NCBI GenBank assembly: GCA_009777435.1
Contig: WRLW01000113.1
Span: 1 to 5,564, forward strand
DNA length: 5,564 nt
DNA from: Oscillospiraceae bacterium
GTDB taxonomy: Bacteria > Bacillota > Clostridia > Oscillospirales > UBA929
Reading direction: 5' to 3'
The notes under the pieces are model-generated. The model ran no database searches. It was given only the letters and a program-made list of their open reading frames with translations, and had not been told where the DNA came from. Each line of letters opens with the position of its first letter. The first letter of the stretch is position 1. Shown here piece by piece: positions 1 through 5,564 of the stretch. The position numbers were made by a program, and so were the translations under genes.

Positions 1-576
1 TATCACGTCCTTGACCGTTTCGAGGCTGCCGCCCAGCTTTTTATAAAACGCGTCCGAAAACGCTTTCAGGTCAATATTCATGGCGTCTATATAGGGCAGC
101 AGCGCTTCTAACGGAGCCGGATTGACGGTTCCGTTTGTCACCAGAACGTTTGCCAGTCCCGCGCCGTGTATAAGCTTCGCGCAATCGAAAACGAACTCGT
201 ATCCGATTAGAGGCTCGTTGTAGGTATAAGCGACCCCGATGTTGCCGTCGGGGACGGTTTTCAGCGCGAGGCCGGCAATCTGCGCCGGCGTCGCCGTTTG
301 GGCGGCCGCCATGTCATATTCCATAGAGATTGCGCTGTTTTGACAGAAGGGGCAGCGCAGATTGCACCCAAACCCGCCGACGGACAGGATTTTGCTTCCC
401 GGACGGAACATATACAGCGGCTTTTTTTCTATCGGGTCGAGTGCGATTGCGGACACCTTCCCATAGGCGGCGTATACCGCCTGACCGCTTTGGTTTTCCC
501 GGACGCCGCAAAAGCCCGTGCCGTTTTCGGGGATAACGCATTGCCGGGGGCAGATGCCGCAGCGGGCGCTACTCAT
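1..576 (-). CDS. amrS: AmmeMemoRadiSam system radical SAM enzyme, N-terminal part (runs off left edge)
   Basis: The first 192 codons of this gene are present and open to the left edge; the C-terminus is outside. Residues 71-78 (CNLRCPFC) form the CX3CX2C motif that binds the radical SAM [4Fe-4S] cluster, preceded by a GGFGCN segment. Other family hallmarks are DPIEKKPLY (46-54), FRPGS (57-61), TYNEP and MNIDLKAF near residue 175. A second cysteine set at C6, C9, C13 and C23 precedes the core. This pattern belongs to the PflA-like COG1180 group, and the partner gene just upstream points to the AmmeMemoRadiSam radical SAM subgroup. By family it should cleave S-adenosylmethionine to a 5'-deoxyadenosyl radical in the cytoplasm; its substrate is unknown. 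The start ATG (574-576) overlaps the upstream stop by 8 nt and has a GAGGT Shine-Dalgarno 8 nt away. Alternative: a generic pyruvate formate-lyase activase-like protein, less likely given the neighbour. Confidence 0.93.
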   Translation of the reverse strand, partial: MSSARCGICPRQCVIPENGTGFCGVRENQSGQAVYAAYGKVSAIALDPIEKKPLYMFRPGSKILSVGGFGCNLRCPFCQNSAISMEYDMAAAQTATPAQIAGLALKTVPDGNIGVAYTYNEPLIGYEFVFDCAKLIHGAGLANVLVTNGTVNPAPLEALLPYIDAMNIDLKAFSDAFYKKLGGSLETVKDVI

Positions 577-1948
577 GCCGGACTACCTCAAAGCGCTCCA
601 GCTTCACGGCGGCATTTTCGGAAATGCCGCCCTTTTGCCGCGCTATGGCGACTTGCTGTGCCACAGTATCAACGCCGTCTAAATTTGGCAGGAGCAATCC
701 GCGCTTGTGACCGCTGGACACAATCACGCCGTAGCGCTTCACGTCCAGCTCTTCCGGGCCGGAAATAGGCTCCGGCGGAGACAGAATATCGACCTTGTAG
801 GTCAAATACGGCAGCTCGGACGCGCCCACCTGGTCGAAACGGTTATCGCGCAATCCGGCGGACACTGCGTTTTGGATGATTTCAAGGGCGACACAGCCGG
901 TCGTCGGCGCTATTGTGCCGACGCACCCGCGCAGGCGCCCGTTTTTGTGCAGTGAAACAAACGCCCCGGCGCGCCGGTTTATCAGTTCGTCAGGCAAACC
1001 GTCCGGCAAGGGCAATGCCGCGCCGCTTTTAACCGTATGCTCTAAGGATTGGCGGGCCAAGGCCCGGTAAGCGTCCTCGCTGTTCCGGCGTTCGCGGGCG
1101 TCGCTGAGGGCGATTTGGGTAAATTGCTCCAGAAAGGCGCGGCCTTCATCCGGCTCTCCCGGCGTAAAGCTCGCGGCGGCGTAGCCAACGCCGAGTGGCC
1201 CTTCGTAAGACAGCGGCTTTGCCGCGACGGATTGGCGGTCAAAGCAGCCCGCCAGCACCATAAGCGAATTATAACCGCACTCGGCGGCGCTTTCGCGCAG
1301 GCTATCGGAAATTTTGAACAGGGAGAGGAAATCTCCGGTTGAAAGAACGCCTTGAACCGCGCCGTCAAACTCCGCGCCCTCCGGCGCGAAGCCATACGGC
1401 CCTTCGGCGGTCAGCTTGTGGGACAAATCGCCGCTGGCAATCAGGACGGCCTTGGTATCCTTTGCCGCTTCCGCGATACACCGCCCCAAGCGGTAGTGCG
1501 CGGACGGCTCCATGCCCGATTGGGAGACGCGTACAATCTTATACCGCGTGAAGCGCTGGTTTATAAACCACATAGGAACCATGACCCCGTGGTCGAGGGC
1601 GGCATTTTTTTCACCCAGCGTCCCGGCGCGTATACCGTTTTGTTCGGCTATGCCCGCTATTTTTTCGGCCAGCTCCGAGTCGTACTCCGTTTCAAAGCGC
1701 GCGCCGCGCGCGTTGAAACGCGAAAAGTCGCCCCTTGCGGATTTGCCCGGCGAAATATGGAAATAGTCCGAATACAGCGTGTTGTGGGGCGTGATGAAAA
1801 TAATGGTGTCCGGCGCAAGCGCGGCAATCTCGCGGGCCGATTGGTCAAAGGCCGCCAGTGTTTTGGAGATTTTATGCTTATCACCGTCCCCGATACCCGG
1901 CACGGCCAGCGGGGGATGCGGGAGAAAATACGCGCGCGCAATCGCCAT
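569..1948 (-). CDS. amrA: AmmeMemoRadiSam system protein A: class III extradiol dioxygenase/MEMO-like domain fused to AMMECR1 domain
   Basis: A complete 459-residue cytoplasmic protein with two domains. Residues about 1-262 resemble the subunit-B-like class III extradiol dioxygenases (LigB/MEMO superfamily): LPHPPL with H11, TPHN with H55, DHGVMVPMWF with H120, SGDLSH with H177 and YEGPLGVGYA with E249. By comparison with LigB, H11, H55 and E249 are candidate metal ligands and H177 a candidate base; this is inference. Residues about 288-459 form an AMMECR1 domain with its hallmark LRGCVG at 339-344 and a C-terminal GLLLPNLDGVD segment. This domain order is a known architecture in Firmicutes-type genomes; elsewhere the MEMO and AMMECR1 parts can be separate genes. 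No reaction has been established for the bacterial system, so ring-cleaving activity should not be assumed. The start is supported by GAGGTGA 6 nt upstream. The 33-nt gap to the upstream glycosidase suggests cotranscription, and the stop overlaps the radical SAM gene. Confidence 0.93.
   Translation of the reverse strand: MAIARAYFLPHPPLAVPGIGDGDKHKISKTLAAFDQSAREIAALAPDTIIFITPHNTLYSDYFHISPGKSARGDFSRFNARGARFETEYDSELAEKIAGIAEQNGIRAGTLGEKNAALDHGVMVPMWFINQRFTRYKIVRVSQSGMEPSAHYRLGRCIAEAAKDTKAVLIASGDLSHKLTAEGPYGFAPEGAEFDGAVQGVLSTGDFLSLFKISDSLRESAAECGYNSLMVLAGCFDRQSVAAKPLSYEGPLGVGYAAASFTPGEPDEGRAFLEQFTQIALSDARERRNSEDAYRALARQSLEHTVKSGAALPLPDGLPDELINRRAGAFVSLHKNGRLRGCVGTIAPTTGCVALEIIQNAVSAGLRDNRFDQVGASELPYLTYKVDILSPPEPISGPEELDVKRYGVIVSSGHKRGLLLPNLDGVDTVAQQVAIARQKGGISENAAVKLERFEVVRHE
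585..589 (-). promoter_or_regulatory. Shine-Dalgarno of the radical SAM gene
   Basis: GAGGT lies within the final codons of the AMMECR1 domain, 8 nt before the ATG at 574-576. With the 8-nt ATGAGTAG overlap of start and stop, it indicates translational coupling of the two AmmeMemoRadiSam genes. Confidence 0.7.
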
Positions 1949-1954
1949 AGCCTG

Positions 1955-1961
1955 TCACCTC
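1955..1961 (-). promoter_or_regulatory. Shine-Dalgarno of the dioxygenase-AMMECR1 gene
   Basis: GAGGTGA, closely complementary to the 16S rRNA 3' end, lies 6 nt before the ATG at 1946-1948. It sits in the 33-nt gap after the TGA of the upstream glycosidase. This is the longest non-coding stretch in the window and shows no convincing promoter or terminator. Confidence 0.8.
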
Positions 1962-1981
1962 AACCTGGCTTTATATTTAAC

Positions 1982-3724
1982 TCAATGAAGCAGGAGAGCG
2001 AACCCATACCCCGGAAGTGTGATATGGCCGCCTGTGACCGCCTCGCCGGTCATCGCGTCTGTATAGCCGCCGGGAGAAGCGGGTAATTCGACCGAACGTG
2101 ATTTATGGTCTCTGTTGACCGCCACAAGAAGCGTTTCAGTCTCCGCCCTCTTTCTGTAGAATAAGAAGCCGCCCTCGCATTGAAGGAACTCGACGTCAGC
2201 CTCACGCATAGACGGATGCCTCTTGCGAAGCGCGATCAATCTTTTTAGAAAGTCCCGCAAGTCCTTTTCGGGGGAGACATCCCAAACCATACAAAGGCGG
2301 TTCTCGTTTCCACGCAGCATACCGTCCATTCCCGCCTCGCCGCCATAGTATATTGAAGGGGCGCCGCCCATGGTCATCTGGATAACATACGCCAGCTTGG
2401 CCGCGTCTATATTCCCGCCGCAGAAGGTAATGAGGCGATCGGTGTCGTGGCTGTCAAGCATATTGAACAATACCCGCTGCACGGGCTTGGGGTACGCGGC
2501 CAATACCTTGCGTGTGACGCGTTCGCGGAAGCCCGGAGCGTCTAAGCTTTCACCGTTGGGATTTACGCCGCAGAAGCCCGTAACGGCGTCCAGCAGCCCG
2601 TAATTCATAACGGAGTCAAACTGGTCGCCGCAGAGCCACGGCATGGAGTCGTCCCAGTTCTCGCCCAAAAGGAAAATGTCCGGCTTAAGCGCTTTAAGAA
2701 ACTTGCGTGTTTCACGCCAAAAATCATGTGATACCTCGTTGGACACGTCAAACCGCCAGCCGTCGATGCCGTATTCCTCCGCCCAGTGGCGCGCGATATT
2801 CAGCAGATACGTCCGCGCCGCCGGGTTTGCGGTATTCCACTTAGGCATATGCGCCACAAACGCGAACGCGCGGTAAGGGAGGTTTTTCATTTGCTCCCTG
2901 CCAAGCTCGGGGGGATTCCCGTTCACGGTCTCAAAATTCAAAACAGGCTCACGCAGGATGTGGAACCAGTCGAAATATTCGGAATCCTTCCCCTTTTCCA
3001 CAACGTCTTGAAAGAAAGGATGGCTAAAGCCCGCGTGGTTGAACACGGCGTCCAGCATGACGCGGATACCCAGCCCGTGCGCCGTCCGTACAAGCTCGCG
3101 GAAATCCTCGTTGGTTCCGAACGCCGGGTCTATCTGAAAATAATCCGTCGTGTTGTATTTGTGTTTGGATGGGGATGTAAATATCGGCGTGAGATAGATG
3201 CCGTTGAAGCCAAGACCGGCTATATACGAAAGCCCGCCGGTTATGCTTCGCAGGCTGCCCCAAGCGTCCGGGAATATCTGATACCAAACGGTTCCGCTCA
3301 CCCACTCCGGCGCGCGGTAGATATCCTCGTCGCAGATGTCCGGGAAATTAAAGAAGCGATCAATATCTTCGGGAATCCTTGCCGGCGCGCCGAAAAAACC
3401 GGACGAGCCGTAACACAGGCGCTTTTGGCCGTCGTCAAGGACAAAGGCGTAGCGAGTCCGCCTTGTCGGGCTGCGTATCTCGCAGAACCAGTAATCAAAC
3501 AGCCCGTCGCGGTACTCGCGGCGCATTTCCGTTTCTATGACAGATTCGGCGTCGAAGGTATGCGAATTATTATGGTCAGGGAAGCGGCTGAAAGGATCGG
3601 CGGCGACCAGCTTGATACCTTGAATGTCGCCGGCCGCCGCGCGAAGTCTTATATGAAGCGTAAAGCTGTCCGCAGCGTATGAATAGCGGCTTTTAGGCTC
3701 ATGGTATATGGCGTGAAGATTCAT
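1982..3724 (-). CDS. Neopullulanase / cyclomaltodextrinase / maltogenic-amylase-type GH13 enzyme with CBM34 domain
   Basis: A 580-residue enzyme without signal peptide, so probably cytoplasmic, expected to hydrolyse imported maltodextrins, cyclodextrins or pullulan fragments. Residues about 1-120 form a CBM34-like N-domain (AIYHEPKSRYSY, LHIRLR, FDYWF) as in Bacillus neopullulanase. The (beta/alpha)8 domain starts near VWYQIFPD (146-153). Conserved GH13 regions are all present: DAVFNH (225-230), GWRFDV (R324, nucleophile D326), GENWD (acid/base E355), LDSHD (H426, D427), and MPKWN (293-297), a variant of the neopullulanase MPKLN region. A beta-sandwich C-domain ends the protein. The length is close to the family norm of about 585. 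Oddities: the loop after YQIFP is about 27 residues shorter than in Bacillus neopullulanase, and YYGDE reads YYGGE. The ATG at 3724 is chosen over an in-frame ATG at 3760 because AGGAG lies 6 nt before it and the longer form would overlap the amylase gene. The exact GH13_20 specificity cannot be read from sequence. Confidence 0.93.
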   Translation of the reverse strand: MNLHAIYHEPKSRYSYAADSFTLHIRLRAAAGDIQGIKLVAADPFSRFPDHNNSHTFDAESVIETEMRREYRDGLFDYWFCEIRSPTRRTRYAFVLDDGQKRLCYGSSGFFGAPARIPEDIDRFFNFPDICDEDIYRAPEWVSGTVWYQIFPDAWGSLRSITGGLSYIAGLGFNGIYLTPIFTSPSKHKYNTTDYFQIDPAFGTNEDFRELVRTAHGLGIRVMLDAVFNHAGFSHPFFQDVVEKGKDSEYFDWFHILREPVLNFETVNGNPPELGREQMKNLPYRAFAFVAHMPKWNTANPAARTYLLNIARHWAEEYGIDGWRFDVSNEVSHDFWRETRKFLKALKPDIFLLGENWDDSMPWLCGDQFDSVMNYGLLDAVTGFCGVNPNGESLDAPGFRERVTRKVLAAYPKPVQRVLFNMLDSHDTDRLITFCGGNIDAAKLAYVIQMTMGGAPSIYYGGEAGMDGMLRGNENRLCMVWDVSPEKDLRDFLKRLIALRKRHPSMREADVEFLQCEGGFLFYRKRAETETLLVAVNRDHKSRSVELPASPGGYTDAMTGEAVTGGHITLPGYGFALLLH

Positions 3725-3730
3725 CGCGAT

Positions 3731-3736
3731 CTCCTC
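3731..3736 (-). promoter_or_regulatory. Shine-Dalgarno of the neopullulanase-type gene
   Basis: GAGGAG, whose first G is the last base of the amylase stop codon TAG, lies 6 nt before the ATG at 3722-3724. It supports that start over the in-frame ATG 36 nt upstream, which lies within the amylase coding sequence. Confidence 0.8.
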
Positions 3737-5286
3737 TATTGCTCTATAATCGCCGAGCATTTCGGCGGCAGCGTTACGGATGTATTGTTTGCGGAGAATC
3801 CCTCGCCGGCGGTGACAAACAGGACGCGTCCCGAGCCGTCGAGTTCAACCGTCTGCACATCCGCGGAGAGATTGTGAAGAACTAAGGCGGCCTGACTGGG
3901 AGCCGTCATGGTATACGACATAACGGCGTCGTTTGGCTGCTTGACGGGCTCTAAAACGCCTTCAAACAGCGCCGGGGTGGCGATGCGCAAATTCATGACG
4001 CGCCTGTAATGCGACAACAGGGAATCAGGGTCGGCGTCCTGCTCGGGGAATGTCGGCACATTTTTGTTGTATACCGAGCCGATCCATGTACAAAGCGCGG
4101 GGTCGTCCTCTCCCCAGAGAAACGGCGTGCGTATATTTTCGTCAGGCTTGCCGCCAAGCATACCAAGCTCCTCCCCGTAGTAGACGAACGGGAGGCCCTG
4201 CAGAGTGAGATATATGCTGGCCGCCATTTTAAGGTTCTCCGGTTTGTTGAGGAGTGCCGTGCATATGCGCGTCTGATCATGGTTGCTCAGAAAAACGGCG
4301 TTTATAGCGTTTGGGTTTATGGCCGCCAAACGGTCATACTCCATTTTCATGCTGTTGATAAACGCGTTGCCCTTATTGCTGCCCAGCACGACAGCCCTTG
4401 CCAGCATCTCACCCATATCGAAGTGGAAAACACTGTCCAGCGACGCGACATAAGGCGAACGTGTACCCGGGGAATCCCAAACCTCGCCCACAAGATAGCA
4501 ATCCGGGTTGACGGAGCGGCAGTAGCCGGCAAATTCATCCCACCACTCAAGATTCAGTTCGCTGGCCGACCGTCCGCCCAAATTCATTTCGGCGGACGAA
4601 AAAATGTGCATGGCGGCGTCGAGCCGGAAGCCCGCTACGCCATTGTCAAGCCAGAAGTCCGCTATGCGCCTCATTTCCTGGCGGACTTCGGGGCTGCCGA
4701 AGTTCAAATCTGGCATCTGATCCCAGAACAGAGCGGCATAATAGCCGCCGCCTGTCTTGTTCCAGACCCGGTTGCCTCCAAAGGCCGTCGCGCTGAGATT
4801 TATCCCCGCGCCGTCGTCCGACCAGTGATACCAGCCGCGGTAAGGGCTGCCGGCGTCCTTTGAGTCCTGAAACCAGGGATGCTGTGTCGAGGCGTGATTG
4901 ATAACCAGATCCAGTATGACGGAAATGCCGCGCTTGCCGGCCTCCTGTATAAATACGTCAAAATCCTCCAGCGTACCGTAGTCGGGATGGACGTCGTAAT
5001 AATCGGTAATGTCGTAGCCGTGATAGGAGGGCGAGGGAAAGGTCGGCATTAGCCACAGGCCGGTCACGCCCAGCTCGGACAGATAGTCCAGCTTTCCGGT
5101 CAGACCGTTAAAATCGCCTATGCCGTCGCCGTCGGAATCAGCGAATGACCGGACGAATATCTCATAATACACACCCTGCCCCGCGCCCTGCGCGAGGCGC
5201 TCCTGAGAGGCGGGGGGCGCTGTCCGCGAGCAGGCGGACAGCGCCGATATCAGGACAAGAAACAGCGAAATTATTCTTGCTCTCAT
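3736..5286 (-). CDS. Cell-surface lipoprotein alpha-amylase, GH13 (probably subfamily GH13_36)
   Basis: A 516-residue GH13 enzyme exported as a lipoprotein. The N-terminus has MRAR, a hydrophobic stretch and the lipobox LSAC, so C19 would be lipidated and the enzyme anchored on the outer face of the membrane. The catalytic domain begins at YYEIFVRSF and carries an aspartate-rich calcium-type loop DSDGDGIGDFNG (50-61). GH13 regions: DLVINH (126-131), GFRLDAAMH (R221, nucleophile D223), GEVWD (acid/base E268), LSNHD (H336, D337), and MPDLN (191-195). MPDLN is the region V variant described for the intermediary subfamily GH13_36; overall layout and length recall the lipoprotein amylase AmyA of Halothermothrix orenii. 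The last 90 or so residues form the beta C-domain. No starch-binding module is seen. Expected role: endo-hydrolysis of starch to maltodextrins for the adjacent transporter. Two tandem ATGs exist; the second is chosen because AAGGAG is 6 nt from it and only 3 nt from the first (5289). Confidence 0.94.
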   Translation of the reverse strand: MRARIISLFLVLISALSACSRTAPPASQERLAQGAGQGVYYEIFVRSFADSDGDGIGDFNGLTGKLDYLSELGVTGLWLMPTFPSPSYHGYDITDYYDVHPDYGTLEDFDVFIQEAGKRGISVILDLVINHASTQHPWFQDSKDAGSPYRGWYHWSDDGAGINLSATAFGGNRVWNKTGGGYYAALFWDQMPDLNFGSPEVRQEMRRIADFWLDNGVAGFRLDAAMHIFSSAEMNLGGRSASELNLEWWDEFAGYCRSVNPDCYLVGEVWDSPGTRSPYVASLDSVFHFDMGEMLARAVVLGSNKGNAFINSMKMEYDRLAAINPNAINAVFLSNHDQTRICTALLNKPENLKMAASIYLTLQGLPFVYYGEELGMLGGKPDENIRTPFLWGEDDPALCTWIGSVYNKNVPTFPEQDADPDSLLSHYRRVMNLRIATPALFEGVLEPVKQPNDAVMSYTMTAPSQAALVLHNLSADVQTVELDGSGRVLFVTAGEGFSANNTSVTLPPKCSAIIEQ

Positions 5287-5289
5287 CAT

Positions 5290-5564
5290 TTACTCCTTGA
5301 CGCCCGACGGGCCAAGCGCCGCCATCAGCGACCGTTGCCCGGCAAGAAAGAGGACTACGAACGGCACGGCGATCAGAAGCGCTCCCGCCGCGAACATGGT
5401 GTAGTTGTTGGCCGCCCTGCCGTTTATCATATTAAACAGCCCCAAGGCGAGCGTGAACTGCTTGTCGCTGCGCAGCACCAGACGCGGGATGATAAAGTCC
5501 ATCCACGGGCCTGTAAAGCTGGTAATCAGCAAAAAGGTAAGGATGGGCTTGGCGAGGGGGAGTA
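5290..5564 (-). CDS. Carbohydrate ABC transporter permease, MalG type, C-terminal part (runs off right edge)
   Basis: Only the last 90 residues are present; family members are about 270-280 residues long, so roughly the final third is seen. The fragment opens at LPLAKPIL, the end of the EAA loop by which permeases of this class contact the ATPase subunit. It continues through a membrane segment (ILTFLLITSF to FIIPRLVL), a short extracytoplasmic loop with FTLALGLFNMI, and a last membrane segment FAAGALLIAVPFVVLFLAG. The tail GPSGVKE stands where MalG-like proteins typically end in GxxxG/VKG-like residues. The family forms the membrane pore of sugar importers with a MalF-type partner, a binding protein and a MsmK/MalK-type ATPase, none of which is in view. 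Maltodextrin is the likely substrate because two alpha-glucan hydrolases follow directly. The stop TAA abuts the ATG at 5289. Another alpha- or beta-oligosaccharide cannot be excluded from the fragment alone. Confidence 0.92.
   Translation of the reverse strand, partial: LPLAKPILTFLLITSFTGPWMDFIIPRLVLRSDKQFTLALGLFNMINGRAANNYTMFAAGALLIAVPFVVLFLAGQRSLMAALGPSGVKE
5293..5298 (-). promoter_or_regulatory. Shine-Dalgarno of the amylase gene
   Basis: AAGGAG lies inside the last codons of the permease gene. It is 3 nt from the ATG at 5287-5289 and 6 nt from the ATG at 5284-5286. The latter spacing is the more usual one and decides the start. Ribosomes terminating on the permease TAA would sit directly on this site, so translational coupling is likely. 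Confidence 0.75.

Noticed and set aside
421..427. A slippery heptamer A AAA AAG in the correct frame within the radical SAM gene, as in programmed -1 frameshifting
   Set aside because: It encodes the Glu-Lys-Lys of the conserved DPIEKKPLY motif, and the zero frame continues through essential motifs. Homology explains it without recoding.
298..768. A 156-codon open frame on the plus strand across the junction of the two AmmeMemoRadiSam genes
   Set aside because: The minus-strand reading here gives the conserved radical SAM CX3CX2C core and the AMMECR1 C-terminus; the plus-strand translation matches nothing I recognise.
1949..1981. Possible hairpin (AGCC with GGCT around the Shine-Dalgarno) or promoter in the 33-nt gap
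   Set aside because: The stem would be only 4 bp with a long loop and no T-run follows. No pair of -35/-10 boxes fits, so neither a terminator nor a regulatory hairpin is supported.
1352..2086. A 244-codon open frame on the plus strand spanning the gap at 1949-1981
   Set aside because: It lies across the ends of two well-supported minus-strand genes, is arginine-rich and has no family hallmark.
2786..3682. A 298-codon open frame on the plus strand opposite the neopullulanase-type gene
   Set aside because: It is antisense to a gene with all GH13 motifs, its translation is arginine-rich and low in recognisable motifs, and it has no sensible context. It is an artefact of GC-rich coding sequence on the other strand.
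3725..3760. A 12-residue longer start for the neopullulanase-type gene at the ATG 3758-3760
   Set aside because: It would overlap the end of the amylase gene by 25 nt and adds residues not typical of the CBM34 N-terminus. The ATG at 3724 has a well-spaced GAGGAG.
4009..4863. A 284-codon open frame on the plus strand opposite the amylase gene
   Set aside because: It is fully antisense to a gene with intact catalytic motifs and shows no recognisable domain.

Overview
The window holds five protein-coding genes, all on the minus strand and packed almost end to end. The gene order in the direction of transcription (right to left) is: the C-terminal end of a MalG-type sugar ABC transporter permease, a lipoprotein alpha-amylase of family GH13, a cytoplasmic neopullulanase/maltogenic-amylase-type GH13 enzyme with an N-terminal CBM34 domain, a two-domain protein (class III extradiol dioxygenase/MEMO-like domain plus AMMECR1 domain), and the N-terminal 192 residues of its partner radical SAM enzyme. 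The junctions are 0-3 nt (stop to start), 11 nt, 33 nt and an 8-nt overlap. Every internal start is preceded by a strong purine-rich Shine-Dalgarno sequence. I see no promoter, terminator, RNA gene, mobile element, repeat or CRISPR array, and the only non-coding DNA is about 45 bases in total. The operon runs off both edges.

Organism: the Shine-Dalgarno pattern, the surface-lipoprotein amylase, the MalG/amylase/neopullulanase arrangement, the fused dioxygenase-AMMECR1 protein and a GC-rich composition (mid-50s percent or a little higher by eye, not computed) together suggest a Bacillota bacterium, probably a GC-rich member of the Clostridia. This is inference; no phylogenetic marker is present.

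How the genes fit together: positions 1982-5564 look like a starch/maltodextrin uptake module. The amylase would cut alpha-glucans at the cell surface, the ABC transporter (rest of it off the right edge) would import maltodextrins, and the CBM34-GH13 enzyme, which has no signal peptide, would break them down in the cytoplasm. Positions 1-1948 hold a compact AmmeMemoRadiSam module. This is a widespread conserved gene set (AMMECR1 domain, MEMO/extradiol-dioxygenase-like domain, radical SAM enzyme) whose bacterial reaction and substrate are, as far as I know, not established. It is the most interesting content here. The dioxygenase and AMMECR1 parts are fused and the radical SAM gene is translationally coupled to them. 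Its position behind a starch operon may be simple read-through or may hint at co-regulation.
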